Below, piece after piece: positions 15,792 to 26,140 of a stretch of 64,000 bases of DNA. This stretch comes from Streptomyces cellulosae (GTDB taxonomy: Bacteria > Actinomycetota > Actinomycetes > Streptomycetales > Streptomycetaceae), in assembly GCF_000721105.1 (NCBI RefSeq), contig NZ_JOEV01000037.1:14602-78601 (forward strand), read 5' to 3'. Both the position numbers and the translations under genes were made by a program. The stretch's first letter is position 1; every line of letters starts with the position of its first letter. A model generated the notes under the pieces. The model had not been told where the DNA came from, made no database searches, and saw nothing but the letters and a program-made list of their open reading frames with translations.

Positions 15792-16876
15792 ACCGACGGA
15801 AGTTCTTGGGCTCGGTGGCAGCCGGGTCCGGTCTGTCGCTGTTACCCGGGCACGCCACGGCGGCCGACGGCGACCTGGCCGCGCGAGTGCGGCGTCACCT
15901 GGACCGCGCGCTGGCCGCCGGCAGCCCGAGCGTGGTGTGCGGCGTCATCCGCGACGCACACCGATACGTGGCGGGCGCATCCCAGGACGGCCCCGCACCG
16001 GGCGGCAGGACGGTGTTCCAGCTCGGCTCGATCGGCAAGACCCTCACCGCCACCGCGCTTGCGAGCGCCGCGTGTTCGGGCAGGGTCCGCCTCGACGCGC
16101 CGCTCGTTCTGCCCCCGACGTTCCACATTCCGCGCAAGGGCCCTCGGCGGATCACCCTGGCCGACCTGGCGACCCACACCTCCGGTCTGCCCTCACTGCC
16201 TCCGAATCTCCTGGCCGGAGCGGACCCCTACGACCCTTACGCGCACTACACGCTGGACGACCTGGCTGTCGGCCTGACCGAGACGACGCTGAGCACCGAG
16301 CCGGGCAGCGCCTACCACTACTCGAACCTCGGGTTCGGACTGCTGGCACAGTCGCTGGCCTTCGACGATGTGGATGCGATGCTGAAGCGGGAGGTGACCG
16401 CGCCGCTGCGCCTGCCCGACACGACGACGACCCTCAGGCCGGACATGGCCTCCCGCAAGACCGTCGGTCATCTCGCCGGCGAACCCGTTCCCGACTGGCA
16501 CGATCACGTCCTCAGCGGCGCGGGTACCTCTGTCTACACCACCGCCGACGACATGCTCCGCTATCTCGGCGCACAGCTGCGCCCGGAGCGCTCACCGTTG
16601 CGGGACGCGATCGAGCTGGCTCAGCGCCCTCACTTCACCGCCGACCAGAACCGGCGGCTCGGGCTCGGCTGGCAGCTCAGCACGCTGCCCGACGGCCGGG
16701 CTGTGACCTGGCACAACGGCGGCACCGGCGGATTCAGCACCTGTGCGGCGTTCAACAGGCGGAACATGACGGCGGTGGTGATGATGGTGAACACCTTCAG
16801 CGAGGAGTCCGACAGCGAGCCCCGCCCGGTCGACGCCCTGACCTTCGCCCTGCTCGCCGAACTCGACGCGGCCTGA
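15788..16876 (+). CDS. exported serine hydrolase, class C beta-lactamase fold
   Basis: This 362-residue protein begins with a Tat-like signal (MNRRKFLGSVAAGSGLSLLP, cleavage probably after HATA). It has the SxxK nucleophile motif (QLGSIGKTLTATAL), the YxN motif (YHYSNLGFGLLAQ) and a KTG-like third motif HNGGTGGF. These define the AmpC/penicillin-binding-protein-like esterase/D-aminopeptidase family. It probably hydrolyses an ester, amide or peptidoglycan-like substrate outside the membrane. Coupling to an ArsR-like regulator suggests that expression is induced by a small molecule. A bona fide beta-lactamase activity cannot be predicted. Confidence 0.87.
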   Translation: MNRRKFLGSVAAGSGLSLLPGHATAADGDLAARVRRHLDRALAAGSPSVVCGVIRDAHRYVAGASQDGPAPGGRTVFQLGSIGKTLTATALASAACSGRVRLDAPLVLPPTFHIPRKGPRRITLADLATHTSGLPSLPPNLLAGADPYDPYAHYTLDDLAVGLTETTLSTEPGSAYHYSNLGFGLLAQSLAFDDVDAMLKREVTAPLRLPDTTTTLRPDMASRKTVGHLAGEPVPDWHDHVLSGAGTSVYTTADDMLRYLGAQLRPERSPLRDAIELAQRPHFTADQNRRLGLGWQLSTLPDGRAVTWHNGGTGGFSTCAAFNRRNMTAVVMMVNTFSEESDSEPRPVDALTFALLAELDAA

Positions 16877-17344
16877 CCTTCTCCGCGGGGCCACGAAGGC
16901 TCGCCTCGATGGCACCGGCTCAACACGCCAGACCGAGGTACAGCCCCGCACTCGTCCGCTGCGCCACCAGCCTTTTTCCCGACCCTGCACCGCGGACCCC
17001 TGCCTCCCGGCTCGGCATGCCCTTCACCGCCGGCCGAGGAGGAGGGGCGGCGAGGTGATCACCCCCGGAACCCTGAGTCCGCGCATTCGGCTCGTCAGCC
17101 ACGCCTGGGACGACGCGTATGACGGTATCCGCGCGATGGACCCGGTGTGTCGCCCCGTCAACATCATGTGTTCATGTTCTGCTGACTCCGAATATGGGCG
17201 TTTCAGGCATTGCCGGAAAGAACGGGAGCCCGCCCGCACCCCTGCTTCCCAGTGCTGCATGGAGCGCGCCTCGGATGGTCAATCGGCCGAACCGCGGGAA
17301 CACCCCGTCATGCTGTCCGACCCCTATGAAGGCATGGTGATCAG
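16877..17344. other. intergenic region upstream of the PKS operon
   Basis: No coding sequence is convincing here. An AT-richer patch near 17160-17205 (TGTTCATG, GAATAT) is the best place for the promoter of the operon that starts at 17345, but no clear -35/-10 pair or operator is visible. Confidence 0.4.
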
Positions 17345-19126
17345 ATGTCGTCAGCCATGGGCGACACGCTCAGCCGCCATTTGGCCCAGTCCGCCCAGCA
17401 GGCGCCGGATGAAGCGGCGTTCACCTTCATGGGATTCGGCGCCAACAGGGACGGAACTTCCGTCGAGTTGACGTGGAAGGAGCTGGACACACAGGTACGG
17501 ACGGTGGCAGCAGGACTGCGCCGGGCGGGTGCGGTGGGCGAACGCGTAGCCATCGTGGCACCGCAGGGCCTCGACTACGTGATCGGATTCCTGGGGTCCG
17601 TATCGGCGGGCGCGATCGCCGTGCCGCTCTTCCCGCCCGATCTGCCGGGCCACAGCGAGAAACTGGCGGCTGTACTGGCCGATGCGGCACCGTCCTTCGC
17701 CATCTCGGCCCCCGAGCAACGGGAGGCGGTGGCTGATTTCTGCGCCGGCCACGGGATCGATTCCGGAGTCCGCGTCGTGAGCGTCGAGGGCCTGACCCAG
17801 ACCGCTGGAACGGCCGGTACGCAGGATCGGACAGCCCGGGAGCCGCAGCCCGAGGACTGCGCCTATCTGCAGTACACATCCGGATCGACACGGACTCCGT
17901 CCGGGGTGGAGATCACCCATGCCAACGTCTGCGTCAACGCGCGGCAGGCCCTGGCGGCGTACGACGTGGGCGCAGGGCGCCACTGCTCGGTGAGCTGGCT
18001 CCCGATGTACCACGACATGGGTCTGATGCTGGCGATCGCCATGCCGGTCGTGGGCCGCATGCGATCCGTCATCATGGATCCCTTGGATTTCGTGCAGCAA
18101 CCGGTCCGCTGGCTCCGTTTGCTCACGCACTATGAACGCGCTCTCACAGCCGCACCGAACTTCGCCTACGACTACTGCGTGCATCGAGTGCCACCCGAGG
18201 AACGGACCGGCCTGTCCCTTGGATCGGTCGCGGGCATGATCAACGGCAGCGAGCCCGTCAGCCCGCGGACTCTCGAGCGGTTTTACGAAGCCTTCGCGCC
18301 GTCCGGCGTCCGCAGGACGACCATGCGCCCCTCCTACGGCCTCGCGGAAGCCACCGTCTTCGTCACGACGTCGCCCGCCGGGGAGGAACCGACCGTCACC
18401 CCCTTCGACCGGGACCTGCTGGCACAGGGGACCGCACATGTCGCTGAACCGGCCGAAGGCGGATCCATCACCGAACTGGTCGCCTGCGGCCGACCGGCCG
18501 ATCAGGAAGTGGCCATCGTCGATCCGGTCACCCGCCGTCGGCAGCAGGACGGGAAGGTCGGGGAGATCTGGCTACAGGGCCCGAACATCGGACGCGGCTA
18601 CTGGGGCCGCCCGCTGGACGGGGAGTCCTTCGGCGCCGTCCTGGAGGGCGGAGACCCGGCCGACCCGGCACAGCGCTGGCTGCGGACAGGTGACCTGGGA
18701 ATCTGGCACGACAAGCAGCTCTATGTCACCGGTCGGATCAAGGACCTGGTGATCGTCGACGGTACCAACCACTATCCGCACGACATCGAACTCACTGTGG
18801 AAAACGCCCACTCCGCCATCCGACGCCACCACACGGCCGCGTTCGCCGTGTCCACCGACGAGGGGGAAAGGCTGGTCGTCGTCGCGGAGCACTCGCCCGC
18901 CGTCACCGACCCGGGCACCCATCTCGACGAGGTGACCCGAGCGGTACGCCGGGCTGTCTCAGTCACCCACGGTGTCGCCGTACACGACTTCGTCTACGTC
19001 CCACCCGGCTCCGTACCCCGCACGACCAGCGGCAAAGTGGCCCGCAGCGCCTGCCGTGCGCAATACCTCGCCGAAGCCCGTACGGCTACGAAGCACGCGG
19101 CGCTGAAGGGAGCCGGTACGGCATGA
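17345..19126 (+). CDS. fatty acyl-AMP ligase (FAAL), FadD32-like
   Basis: This 593-residue adenylate-forming enzyme belongs to the FAAL branch. The P-loop is YLQYTSGSTRTPSGVEITHA (near residue 177), the FAAL form also found in FadD32. It is followed by SWLPMYHDMGLMLAIAMPVV, MINGSEPVSPRTLERFYEAF, SYGLAEATVFVTT, WLRTGDLGIWHDKQLYVTGR and IKDLVIVDGTNHYPHDIE. FAALs activate fatty acids as acyl-adenylates and pass them to a carrier protein instead of CoA. Its stop overlaps the start of the next gene by 4 bp, and that protein begins with a carrier domain of the Pks13 type. This matches the fadD32-pks13 pair of mycobacteria in order and coupling. Fatty acid chain length cannot be read from the sequence. 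Confidence 0.92.
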   Translation: MSSAMGDTLSRHLAQSAQQAPDEAAFTFMGFGANRDGTSVELTWKELDTQVRTVAAGLRRAGAVGERVAIVAPQGLDYVIGFLGSVSAGAIAVPLFPPDLPGHSEKLAAVLADAAPSFAISAPEQREAVADFCAGHGIDSGVRVVSVEGLTQTAGTAGTQDRTAREPQPEDCAYLQYTSGSTRTPSGVEITHANVCVNARQALAAYDVGAGRHCSVSWLPMYHDMGLMLAIAMPVVGRMRSVIMDPLDFVQQPVRWLRLLTHYERALTAAPNFAYDYCVHRVPPEERTGLSLGSVAGMINGSEPVSPRTLERFYEAFAPSGVRRTTMRPSYGLAEATVFVTTSPAGEEPTVTPFDRDLLAQGTAHVAEPAEGGSITELVACGRPADQEVAIVDPVTRRRQQDGKVGEIWLQGPNIGRGYWGRPLDGESFGAVLEGGDPADPAQRWLRTGDLGIWHDKQLYVTGRIKDLVIVDGTNHYPHDIELTVENAHSAIRRHHTAAFAVSTDEGERLVVVAEHSPAVTDPGTHLDEVTRAVRRAVSVTHGVAVHDFVYVPPGSVPRTTSGKVARSACRAQYLAEARTATKHAALKGAGTA

Positions 19127-22100
19127 CCACCACACATGGAGGGGATGCGGGATCCGAGCCGACGCGCACTGAGCAGGCGTCTCCCCCGGGGGCACCGGGT
19201 ACCAAGAAGCCGACCGCCGCCGAGATTCGCTCCATGCTGCGTCATCTGGTCGCGGATATGTGCGGCGTACCCGGCGACGAGCTCGACGGCGAACGTCCCC
19301 TGACCGAGTACGGACTGACCTCACGTGACGCGGTCGGTCTCAGTGGACGGCTGGAACAGCTGCTCGACAGGACACTCCCCGCCACGTTGGTGTGGGAGAA
19401 CCCGAGCATCGAGCAACTCGTGCGCAGCCTGGCGTCGGGAGATCCGCGCGAACAGAGCACCCGTACCCCGGCCGCGGCCGAGCCCACCGACGGCAACGAC
19501 CACACCGGCGCCGACGCGATCGCGGTACTCGGTCTCGGATGCCGTCTCCCCGGCGGCATCAACGGGCCTGACGCCTTCTGGGAGGGGCTGCTGACCGGTA
19601 CGGACGTGGTGGGCCAGGTCCCGGACGAACGCTGGCAGCCCTTCGACGACGGGGCGTCCGAAACCGCGGCAGTACTGGCACGCACCACTCGCTGGGGCGC
19701 TTTCCTCGATGACATCGAGGGCTTCGACGCGGATTTCTTCGGGATCACGTCCGGCGAAGCCGAAGTCATGGACCCTCAGCAAAGACTCCTTCTCGAAGTG
19801 GGATGCGAGGCCCTCGATCATGCGGGAGTCCCGCTCTCAGCCCTCCAGGGCAGCGCCACGGGCGTGTTCGTCGGGCTCAGCGCGCTCGAGTACGGACATC
19901 TGACCACAGCCGACGTGTCAGAAGTCAGGCCCTGGACGAGTACCGGGGCGGCCGGCAGCATCGCCGCGAACCGCATGTCCTACCTTTTCGATCTCCGCGG
20001 CCCCAGCATGACGATCGACACCGCCTGTTCCTCGTCCCTGGTCGCCGTGCACCAGGCATGCCGCAGTCTCCGCAACGGCGAATGCGACACCGCTCTGGCC
20101 GCCGGGGTCAACGTCCTGCTCTCACCGGCCATCACCGCCAACTTCGACCAGGTCGGAGCGTTGTCACCTGACGGCAGGTGCAAGCCGTTCGACGCGAGGG
20201 CCGACGGCATCGTGCGCGGGGAGGGATGCGGCGTCGTCGTCCTCAAACGGCTCGCCGACGCCCAGCGCGACGGCGACCGGATTCTGGCCGTCGTCCGCGG
20301 AACGGCGGTCAACTCGGACGGCCGCTCGGCCGGGCTCATGGCACCCAACCCGGTCGCGCAGGAGGCGGTGCTGCGCAGCGCTCTGCGTGACGCCGACGTG
20401 GACGCGGCCGCCGTCGGCTACGTCGAGGCCCATGGCACCGGCACCCTGCTGGGTGACCCCATCGAGGCGGGAGCCCTGGGTGCGGTCCTGGGCCGCGGCC
20501 GCCCGGCCGACCGACCGCTGCTGATCGGCTCGGTCAAGAGCAACCTGGGGCACCTGGAGGGCGCGGCGGGGATTGTCGGCCTGATCAAGACGGTGCTGTC
20601 GCTCCACCACGGGAAGCTGCCGGCCAGCCTCCACTTCCAAAGCCCCAATCCGCACATCGACTTCGCGGAGCTGGGCCTGCGCGTCGTCGCTGAGCCGACT
20701 CCCTGGCCGACCGGATGCGGGCGCCCCGCTGTGGCGGGTGTATCGGCCTTCGGCTTCGGAGGCACCAACGCTCACGCCGTCCTCCAGCAGGCGCCTGGGC
20801 CGGCTCCGTCGCCCTCCGAGACACCGCGACGCGGCCGTCGGGACACCATGGACACGCGGGAGCGGACCGCCGAAGGCGTCCCGCACATCCTGACGGTCAC
20901 CGCGCGTTCACAGGACCGGCTCGGCGACGTTGCCACCGGTCTCGCCCAGTGGCTGAACGCACAGGGCCGTGCTCTGTCACTCACCGACGTCTGCCACACC
21001 CTGGCACACCAACGCCGGGGACCGGCAGGCGCCGCCGTCGTCGGCCGAGGACTGCACGACCTCACCGCAGCGCTCGTAGCGCTCGCCAGGGGCGAAACCC
21101 CGACGTGTGTCGTTCCTCCACGGACGGCACCGGCGTCCGAAGCGGACCGGAGGACTCCACGCCGACCGGTTCTGGTCTTCTCCGGTTACGGCTCCCAGTG
21201 GACCGGGATGGGCCGCCGGCTGTTGCGCGAAGATCCCGTCTTCACCGCCGCCGTGGTCGAACTGGACCCGGTGTTCGAGGCGGAGACGGGCACCTCCCTG
21301 ACGGACCTGATCTCCCGCACGGACGAGGGGGCGAGCGTCGACCGCACGCAGCCGCTCCTCTTCGGCCTGCAACTCACCCTGGCCGGCACGTTGCGCGCCT
21401 ACGGAGTCGAACCCGGCGCTGTCATCGGGCACTCGATGGGAGAAGTGACCGCGGCCGTGGTCGCCGGCGCTCTCGACACCCGCGACGGCCTACGCGTGAT
21501 CCTCGCCCGTTCCACCCGGCTCGCGGCCATCGACCAGGAGCGAACAGGTGCCATGGCTGCCGTGGAGCTGCCGGAGGAAGCCCGCGCGGACGTCCTCGGC
21601 CGCTACCCGGATGTCGGCATCGCGGTGTACGCCTCGCCCCAGCGGTGCACCGTCACGGGTCCCGGTGGTCCTGTCGCCCGTATCGTCGACGAAGTCGAGG
21701 CGCAGGGGCGACTCGCCCGCCTCCTCCCTGTCGGCGGCGCCGGGCATTCACCGGCCGTCGATACGGTTCTTCCGGCGCTGCGCGACGCCCTCGACGGCAT
21801 CAGGCCGCGCGACGCGACCGTCCCGTGGTACGGGACGGTCCTCGACGACCCGCGCGCAGATGTCCATGCGGGCGCGGACTACTGGTGCGCCAACGCCCGC
21901 CGCCCCGTTCGTTTCCAACAGGCGGTGGCCGCCGCGGCGGACGACGGCCATGATCTCTTCCTGGAGATCTCGCCGCACCCCATTGCCCTCGTCCCGATCA
22001 CCGAGACGCTTGACGCGGTGGCCCCGGGGTACGGTCGCGTGCTGTCGACCCTTCGCCGCGACAGTGATGAAAGCGTGCACCTGCGCACCGCGCTCGCGAA

Positions 22101-25100
22101 GCTCCACCTGGCGGGGGTGGAGGGCGTGGCCCGGCAACTGTGGCCGGACGGCGAGCGGGTGACCGTGCCGAGTCCTCCCTGGCGTCATGTCCCTCACTGG
22201 TTCCGTCGCGGCGCCCTGTCGAGGCGGCCGTCCGGAGCGGGCGGCCACTGTCTGCTGGGGGCGCGGGTGGAGGATCCCGGCACGGACCGTGTCCTGTGGC
22301 ACGGAGACATCGGCACCCAGGGTTGGAACCGGCAGCCGGCCACGCTGCACGGCAGACCTGTGCTGACGCTGCCCGACTGCGCGGAACTCATGATCGCCGC
22401 CGCAACCGCCACGAACCCTACGGCCATCGAGTCAGTACGCGTCGAGGACCTGGCGATTCACCATTGGCTGCCGATCTCTGCCAGCACGCCTGTCACAACC
22501 GTCTGGGAGCCGGAGGGACGCGATCGGGCAACCGTCGGCATCCACTCACGATCCGCCTCCGGCGCCTGGCTGTGCCATGCCTCGGCCCGTGTTCTCACCC
22601 GCCCCGAACCGCTGACGCGACGTGAACCGGTACCGGGAGGGACCGCTCCCTTCGAAGTCGGCTTCCCCGTACCCGCCGCCGAGGAGCACGCACCGGACCC
22701 ACGACCTCACGGAACGCTCCTCCACGCCGTCCTGCACGCAGCGGCCCGTCCGGACCGTCCGGCCAGCGAGGTTCCCGGGGCGGACCCCGCACCGTCCGCA
22801 ACGGAAGACGTTCCGGTCTCCGTACGGTCTCTGCAGGTACGGCTGCAGGTTCCTGCCCCTGCCGAAACCCGGGTGCGGTGCCTGCCACGTACCGGCGAAC
22901 CGGCCACCGGCGACACCGCCGGCCGGTCGTCCCATCGCGGCGTGTGGGACCTCCATGCGGAGGACGCCGGGGGACACGAGCTGATCGTGGCCCGCGAGAT
23001 GCGGCTGCGGGCCATCGAGCCGGGGGAGGTCCCGCAGCCGTTCGAGGAAGCCACCTATGAGATCGAGTGGGAGAAAGCACCTGTCTCCCTCCCCGCTCCC
23101 CCGACGCACGTCCTCCTGGTGACGGACCAGTCCGACAGCAGCAGGAACCCCTGTGCCGCTGCCCTCAAGTCGGCACTCCGGGAACAAGGCGTCGAGGTGG
23201 CGGTCGCGGACCGCCGGGCCGATTCCTTCGAGGGCCTGCTGGACACCTGGCGCGCGGGGACACACGACGGGCGGGCTGCCCTGGTCATGCTCCTGACGGA
23301 CGGCGCCGAACCGCCCGGCGCCTGTCGGGGGCTTCACGCCGCCGCGGACGTCGTCCGCCGTGTGGCCGCGGATCCTCGGCACCTGTCGGTTCCCCGGCTG
23401 TGGCTCGTGACCGAACGTGCCCGGTCCGTAGTGCCTCCCGAGACGGGGAACCCCGACCTGGCCTGTCTTCGCGGACTCGTGCGCGTGCTGGCCCTGGAGC
23501 ACCCCGCTCTGCGTACCACGCTGGTGGACGTAGACCCGCACCCCGGTCTCGTCGACGACCTGGCCCAGGAGCTGTGCTCCGACGGCGATGCCGACGAGGT
23601 GGCCTGGCGCGGAGGCACCCGCTTCGTCGCCCGACTGGCTGCCGCGGACTCGGATGACACGTCCGTAAGAGTGCCCTTCGCGCGTTCCGATGGCGCCTAC
23701 ATCGTGACGGGCGGACTGACCGGCCTCGGCCTGGCGACGGCGCGACGACTGGCCGAACAGGGCGCGGGCCGCATCGTCCTGAACGGCCGCCGTGCCCCGG
23801 ACGCCGCGACGCAGGCCGTCCTCACCGAACTCGGCGAGCTCGGCACCTCCCTCGTCGTGGTGCGGGGTGACATCACTCAACCCGGTGTGGCCGCGCGTCT
23901 GGTCGAGGCGGCCCTGTCCGAAGGACATTCCCTGTGCGGCGTCGCGCACGCCGCGGCCGTACTCCACGACCGCATCATCACCGACCTGTCGTCGTCCGAC
24001 ATCGACACCGTCGTCCGGCCGAAGGTCACCGGAGCCCTCCAGTTGGAGGCGGCCACCGCCGGGCACGATCTCGACTGGTGGCTGGCGTTCAGCTCCGCCG
24101 CCGCGCTCTTCGGCTCCCCCGGGCAGGCTGCCTACGCGGCTGCCAACGCCTGGTTGGACGCGCATGCCCACCGCCGCCGGGCCGTCGGTCTGCCGGCGAC
24201 CGCCATCGCCTGGGGTCCCTGGGCATCGGTGGGTGCGGCACCCCGCAATCCCGCCGTGAACTCCGCCCTGGCTCTCGAACCGCTCAGCCTCACCGAGGGA
24301 ATGGAGGCCCTCCAGGCGCTCGCCACCCGGGGCAGGACGCACACCGGCGTGGTGCATCTGGACGCACGCCGGGTTCTGGAGGCCTTCCCCGGACTGGACG
24401 CGGTCCCGTTCTTCGCGGGGGTTCTGGCCGGCAGTGGTCTGCCCGACGACGACTGGGGCGGCCCGGGATGCATCGAGACGCTCGGCGAAGCGGCCCCCGC
24501 CAAGGTCTACGAACGCCTCGTCAGCCGTACGGCCGCCGTCATGGGACGCGCGGTCCAGGACCTGGACGAGAACATCGCGCTGACCGACCTCGGCCTCGAC
24601 TCCCTCATGACCGTACGGATCCAGAACGCCGCCAAGCAGGACTTCGCGGTGGCCTTGCCGGCTCCTCTCCTTCTGCGGGGCGCGAGTCTTCGCGTCCTCG
24701 GTGACGCGGTGCTGCGGGAGCTGGGTCTGGTGCGCGCTGAACCGAGTGACGCGACGGCAGACGCACAACCCGAGGACCCCGGGCCCCATGGCATCAGCGC
24801 CGGGACGATGCCGGCGCTGCCGACCACGCTGGAGCCTCGCGATGCCGCGGAGCGTCTGGTGGCCGGCGTCTGGAACGAGATTTTCGGACGGCGGCCAAAA
24901 GACGTCAACCAGGACTTCATCGCTGCCGGTGGTGACCAGCGCACTGCCCATGACCTGGTGGAGGGCATCCGTCGGCGCCTGGATGCCCCCGCCCCGGGTC
25001 TTACCGCGGAACGTGTCCTCGCCCCTTCCACCGTCGCCGGCCTCGCGGACCTGATCCGGCCCGTGATGCTCGGAACGGGCGACTCCGTGCTCCGTGTCCT

Positions 25101-25905
25101 GCGCGACGCCGAGCCCGGCAGTCACCGCCCCGCCCTGTTCACCTTTCACCCCGCCGGCGGCCCGACATCGGTCTACCGGCCACTCGTCCAGCTGCTTCCG
25201 CCCACCCAGCCGGTGTACGGATTCGACCGCGTGGACTCCCTCGGGACGATGGAGGAGAAGGCCGCTCACTACATCGCTCTCATCCGGGAGCTCCAGCCAC
25301 AGGGGCCGTACCACTTGCTGGGCTGGTCGTTCGGCGGCTGTCTCGCCTACGAGGTCGCCCGCCGGCTCCGCGAAACGGGCAGCGCCGTGGGCTTCCTCGG
25401 ACTCATCGACACCATCCTGCCGGCAGCTCTGCCGGGCCTGGAATCCGAGCAGATGCTCATCGAACGGTTCGGCCGCTTCGCCGAATACGTCGAGAAGACG
25501 TACGGACGCCGACTCGACCTGCCCTACGAGGAACTGGCTGCCACGCCTGACGAGCAGCAGATCGACGTGGTCATGCGGCTCGTTGCCGAAGCCGGGCTCG
25601 ACATGAGCCCGGGAATCATGGAGCACCAGCGAACGTCCTACATCGACGCGCGTGTGGGAGAGCGGTACGAGCCTCAGCGGTATCCGGGCCACATCGTGCT
25701 CTATCGCGCCCAGGAGGCACAGCCGCTGACCACGGCCCTCGACCCCCGTTACGTGCGCAGCGAGGCAGACCTCGGATGGGCGCCGTTGTGCCCGTCGCTC
25801 GAGGTCGTACCCGTCCCTGGCGACCACTTGTCGCTCATCGACCCGCCTCATGTCGAGGTCATCGCGCAGCACCTCGCCAAAGCCCTTGAAGTGCAGGGCG
25901 ACTGA
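19123..25905 (+). CDS. Pks13-like type I polyketide synthase with KR
   Basis: A 2260-residue condensing enzyme. The N-terminal carrier has a Pks13-style site YGLTSRDAV (Ser67). KS: Cys302 (DTACSSS), His437 (EAHGTGT), His477 (GHLEGAAG). AT: GHSMG (Ser771), specificity motif GAGH (872-875). A DH-like region (about 1040-1330) has Ala (about 1073) where the catalytic His is expected and His1201 where the second catalytic Asp is expected, so it should be inactive. KR (about 1520-1700): GGLTGLGL, Ser1658, Tyr1671, Asn1675, complete. Second ACP: GLDSLM (Ser1827). A third carrier-like domain reads AAGGDQRTA, with Gln1939 replacing the pantetheinylated Ser. TE: GWSFGG Ser2069, Asp2096, His2235; the spacing (+27, +166) equals the Pks13 triad S1533/D1560/H1699 as I recall it, and GIMEHQRTSY is also Pks13-like. 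Predicted product: alpha-alkyl beta-hydroxyacyl chain transferred by the TE. Confidence 0.92.
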   Translation: MTTTHGGDAGSEPTRTEQASPPGAPGTKKPTAAEIRSMLRHLVADMCGVPGDELDGERPLTEYGLTSRDAVGLSGRLEQLLDRTLPATLVWENPSIEQLVRSLASGDPREQSTRTPAAAEPTDGNDHTGADAIAVLGLGCRLPGGINGPDAFWEGLLTGTDVVGQVPDERWQPFDDGASETAAVLARTTRWGAFLDDIEGFDADFFGITSGEAEVMDPQQRLLLEVGCEALDHAGVPLSALQGSATGVFVGLSALEYGHLTTADVSEVRPWTSTGAAGSIAANRMSYLFDLRGPSMTIDTACSSSLVAVHQACRSLRNGECDTALAAGVNVLLSPAITANFDQVGALSPDGRCKPFDARADGIVRGEGCGVVVLKRLADAQRDGDRILAVVRGTAVNSDGRSAGLMAPNPVAQEAVLRSALRDADVDAAAVGYVEAHGTGTLLGDPIEAGALGAVLGRGRPADRPLLIGSVKSNLGHLEGAAGIVGLIKTVLSLHHGKLPASLHFQSPNPHIDFAELGLRVVAEPTPWPTGCGRPAVAGVSAFGFGGTNAHAVLQQAPGPAPSPSETPRRGRRDTMDTRERTAEGVPHILTVTARSQDRLGDVATGLAQWLNAQGRALSLTDVCHTLAHQRRGPAGAAVVGRGLHDLTAALVALARGETPTCVVPPRTAPASEADRRTPRRPVLVFSGYGSQWTGMGRRLLREDPVFTAAVVELDPVFEAETGTSLTDLISRTDEGASVDRTQPLLFGLQLTLAGTLRAYGVEPGAVIGHSMGEVTAAVVAGALDTRDGLRVILARSTRLAAIDQERTGAMAAVELPEEARADVLGRYPDVGIAVYASPQRCTVTGPGGPVARIVDEVEAQGRLARLLPVGGAGHSPAVDTVLPALRDALDGIRPRDATVPWYGTVLDDPRADVHAGADYWCANARRPVRFQQAVAAAADDGHDLFLEISPHPIALVPITETLDAVAPGYGRVLSTLRRDSDESVHLRTALAKLHLAGVEGVARQLWPDGERVTVPSPPWRHVPHWFRRGALSRRPSGAGGHCLLGARVEDPGTDRVLWHGDIGTQGWNRQPATLHGRPVLTLPDCAELMIAAATATNPTAIESVRVEDLAIHHWLPISASTPVTTVWEPEGRDRATVGIHSRSASGAWLCHASARVLTRPEPLTRREPVPGGTAPFEVGFPVPAAEEHAPDPRPHGTLLHAVLHAAARPDRPASEVPGADPAPSATEDVPVSVRSLQVRLQVPAPAETRVRCLPRTGEPATGDTAGRSSHRGVWDLHAEDAGGHELIVAREMRLRAIEPGEVPQPFEEATYEIEWEKAPVSLPAPPTHVLLVTDQSDSSRNPCAAALKSALREQGVEVAVADRRADSFEGLLDTWRAGTHDGRAALVMLLTDGAEPPGACRGLHAAADVVRRVAADPRHLSVPRLWLVTERARSVVPPETGNPDLACLRGLVRVLALEHPALRTTLVDVDPHPGLVDDLAQELCSDGDADEVAWRGGTRFVARLAAADSDDTSVRVPFARSDGAYIVTGGLTGLGLATARRLAEQGAGRIVLNGRRAPDAATQAVLTELGELGTSLVVVRGDITQPGVAARLVEAALSEGHSLCGVAHAAAVLHDRIITDLSSSDIDTVVRPKVTGALQLEAATAGHDLDWWLAFSSAAALFGSPGQAAYAAANAWLDAHAHRRRAVGLPATAIAWGPWASVGAAPRNPAVNSALALEPLSLTEGMEALQALATRGRTHTGVVHLDARRVLEAFPGLDAVPFFAGVLAGSGLPDDDWGGPGCIETLGEAAPAKVYERLVSRTAAVMGRAVQDLDENIALTDLGLDSLMTVRIQNAAKQDFAVALPAPLLLRGASLRVLGDAVLRELGLVRAEPSDATADAQPEDPGPHGISAGTMPALPTTLEPRDAAERLVAGVWNEIFGRRPKDVNQDFIAAGGDQRTAHDLVEGIRRRLDAPAPGLTAERVLAPSTVAGLADLIRPVMLGTGDSVLRVLRDAEPGSHRPALFTFHPAGGPTSVYRPLVQLLPPTQPVYGFDRVDSLGTMEEKAAHYIALIRELQPQGPYHLLGWSFGGCLAYEVARRLRETGSAVGFLGLIDTILPAALPGLESEQMLIERFGRFAEYVEKTYGRRLDLPYEELAATPDEQQIDVVMRLVAEAGLDMSPGIMEHQRTSYIDARVGERYEPQRYPGHIVLYRAQEAQPLTTALDPRYVRSEADLGWAPLCPSLEVVPVPGDHLSLIDPPHVEVIAQHLAKALEVQGD

Positions 25906-26140
25906 CACGCGGCGACGCATGGCGTGACGTGCCGCTCGGGTCCTGTTGCGGGGGGGCGGGTGGCCGTCAGGCGGTGCGGGCGGCAGTACCAGTTCCTGGA
26001 CCGGGCCGAACGCCCTCACTCCGCCGTCGGCCGTCTCCCGCCCGAGGAGCGTGAGGCCGGATGCCGCCCCAGGAGGGTGAGGCCGGGTGCCGCCGTTCGT
26101 CGGCTGCCCGGCCACCGCCCGAAAACACCCGAACCGTCCG

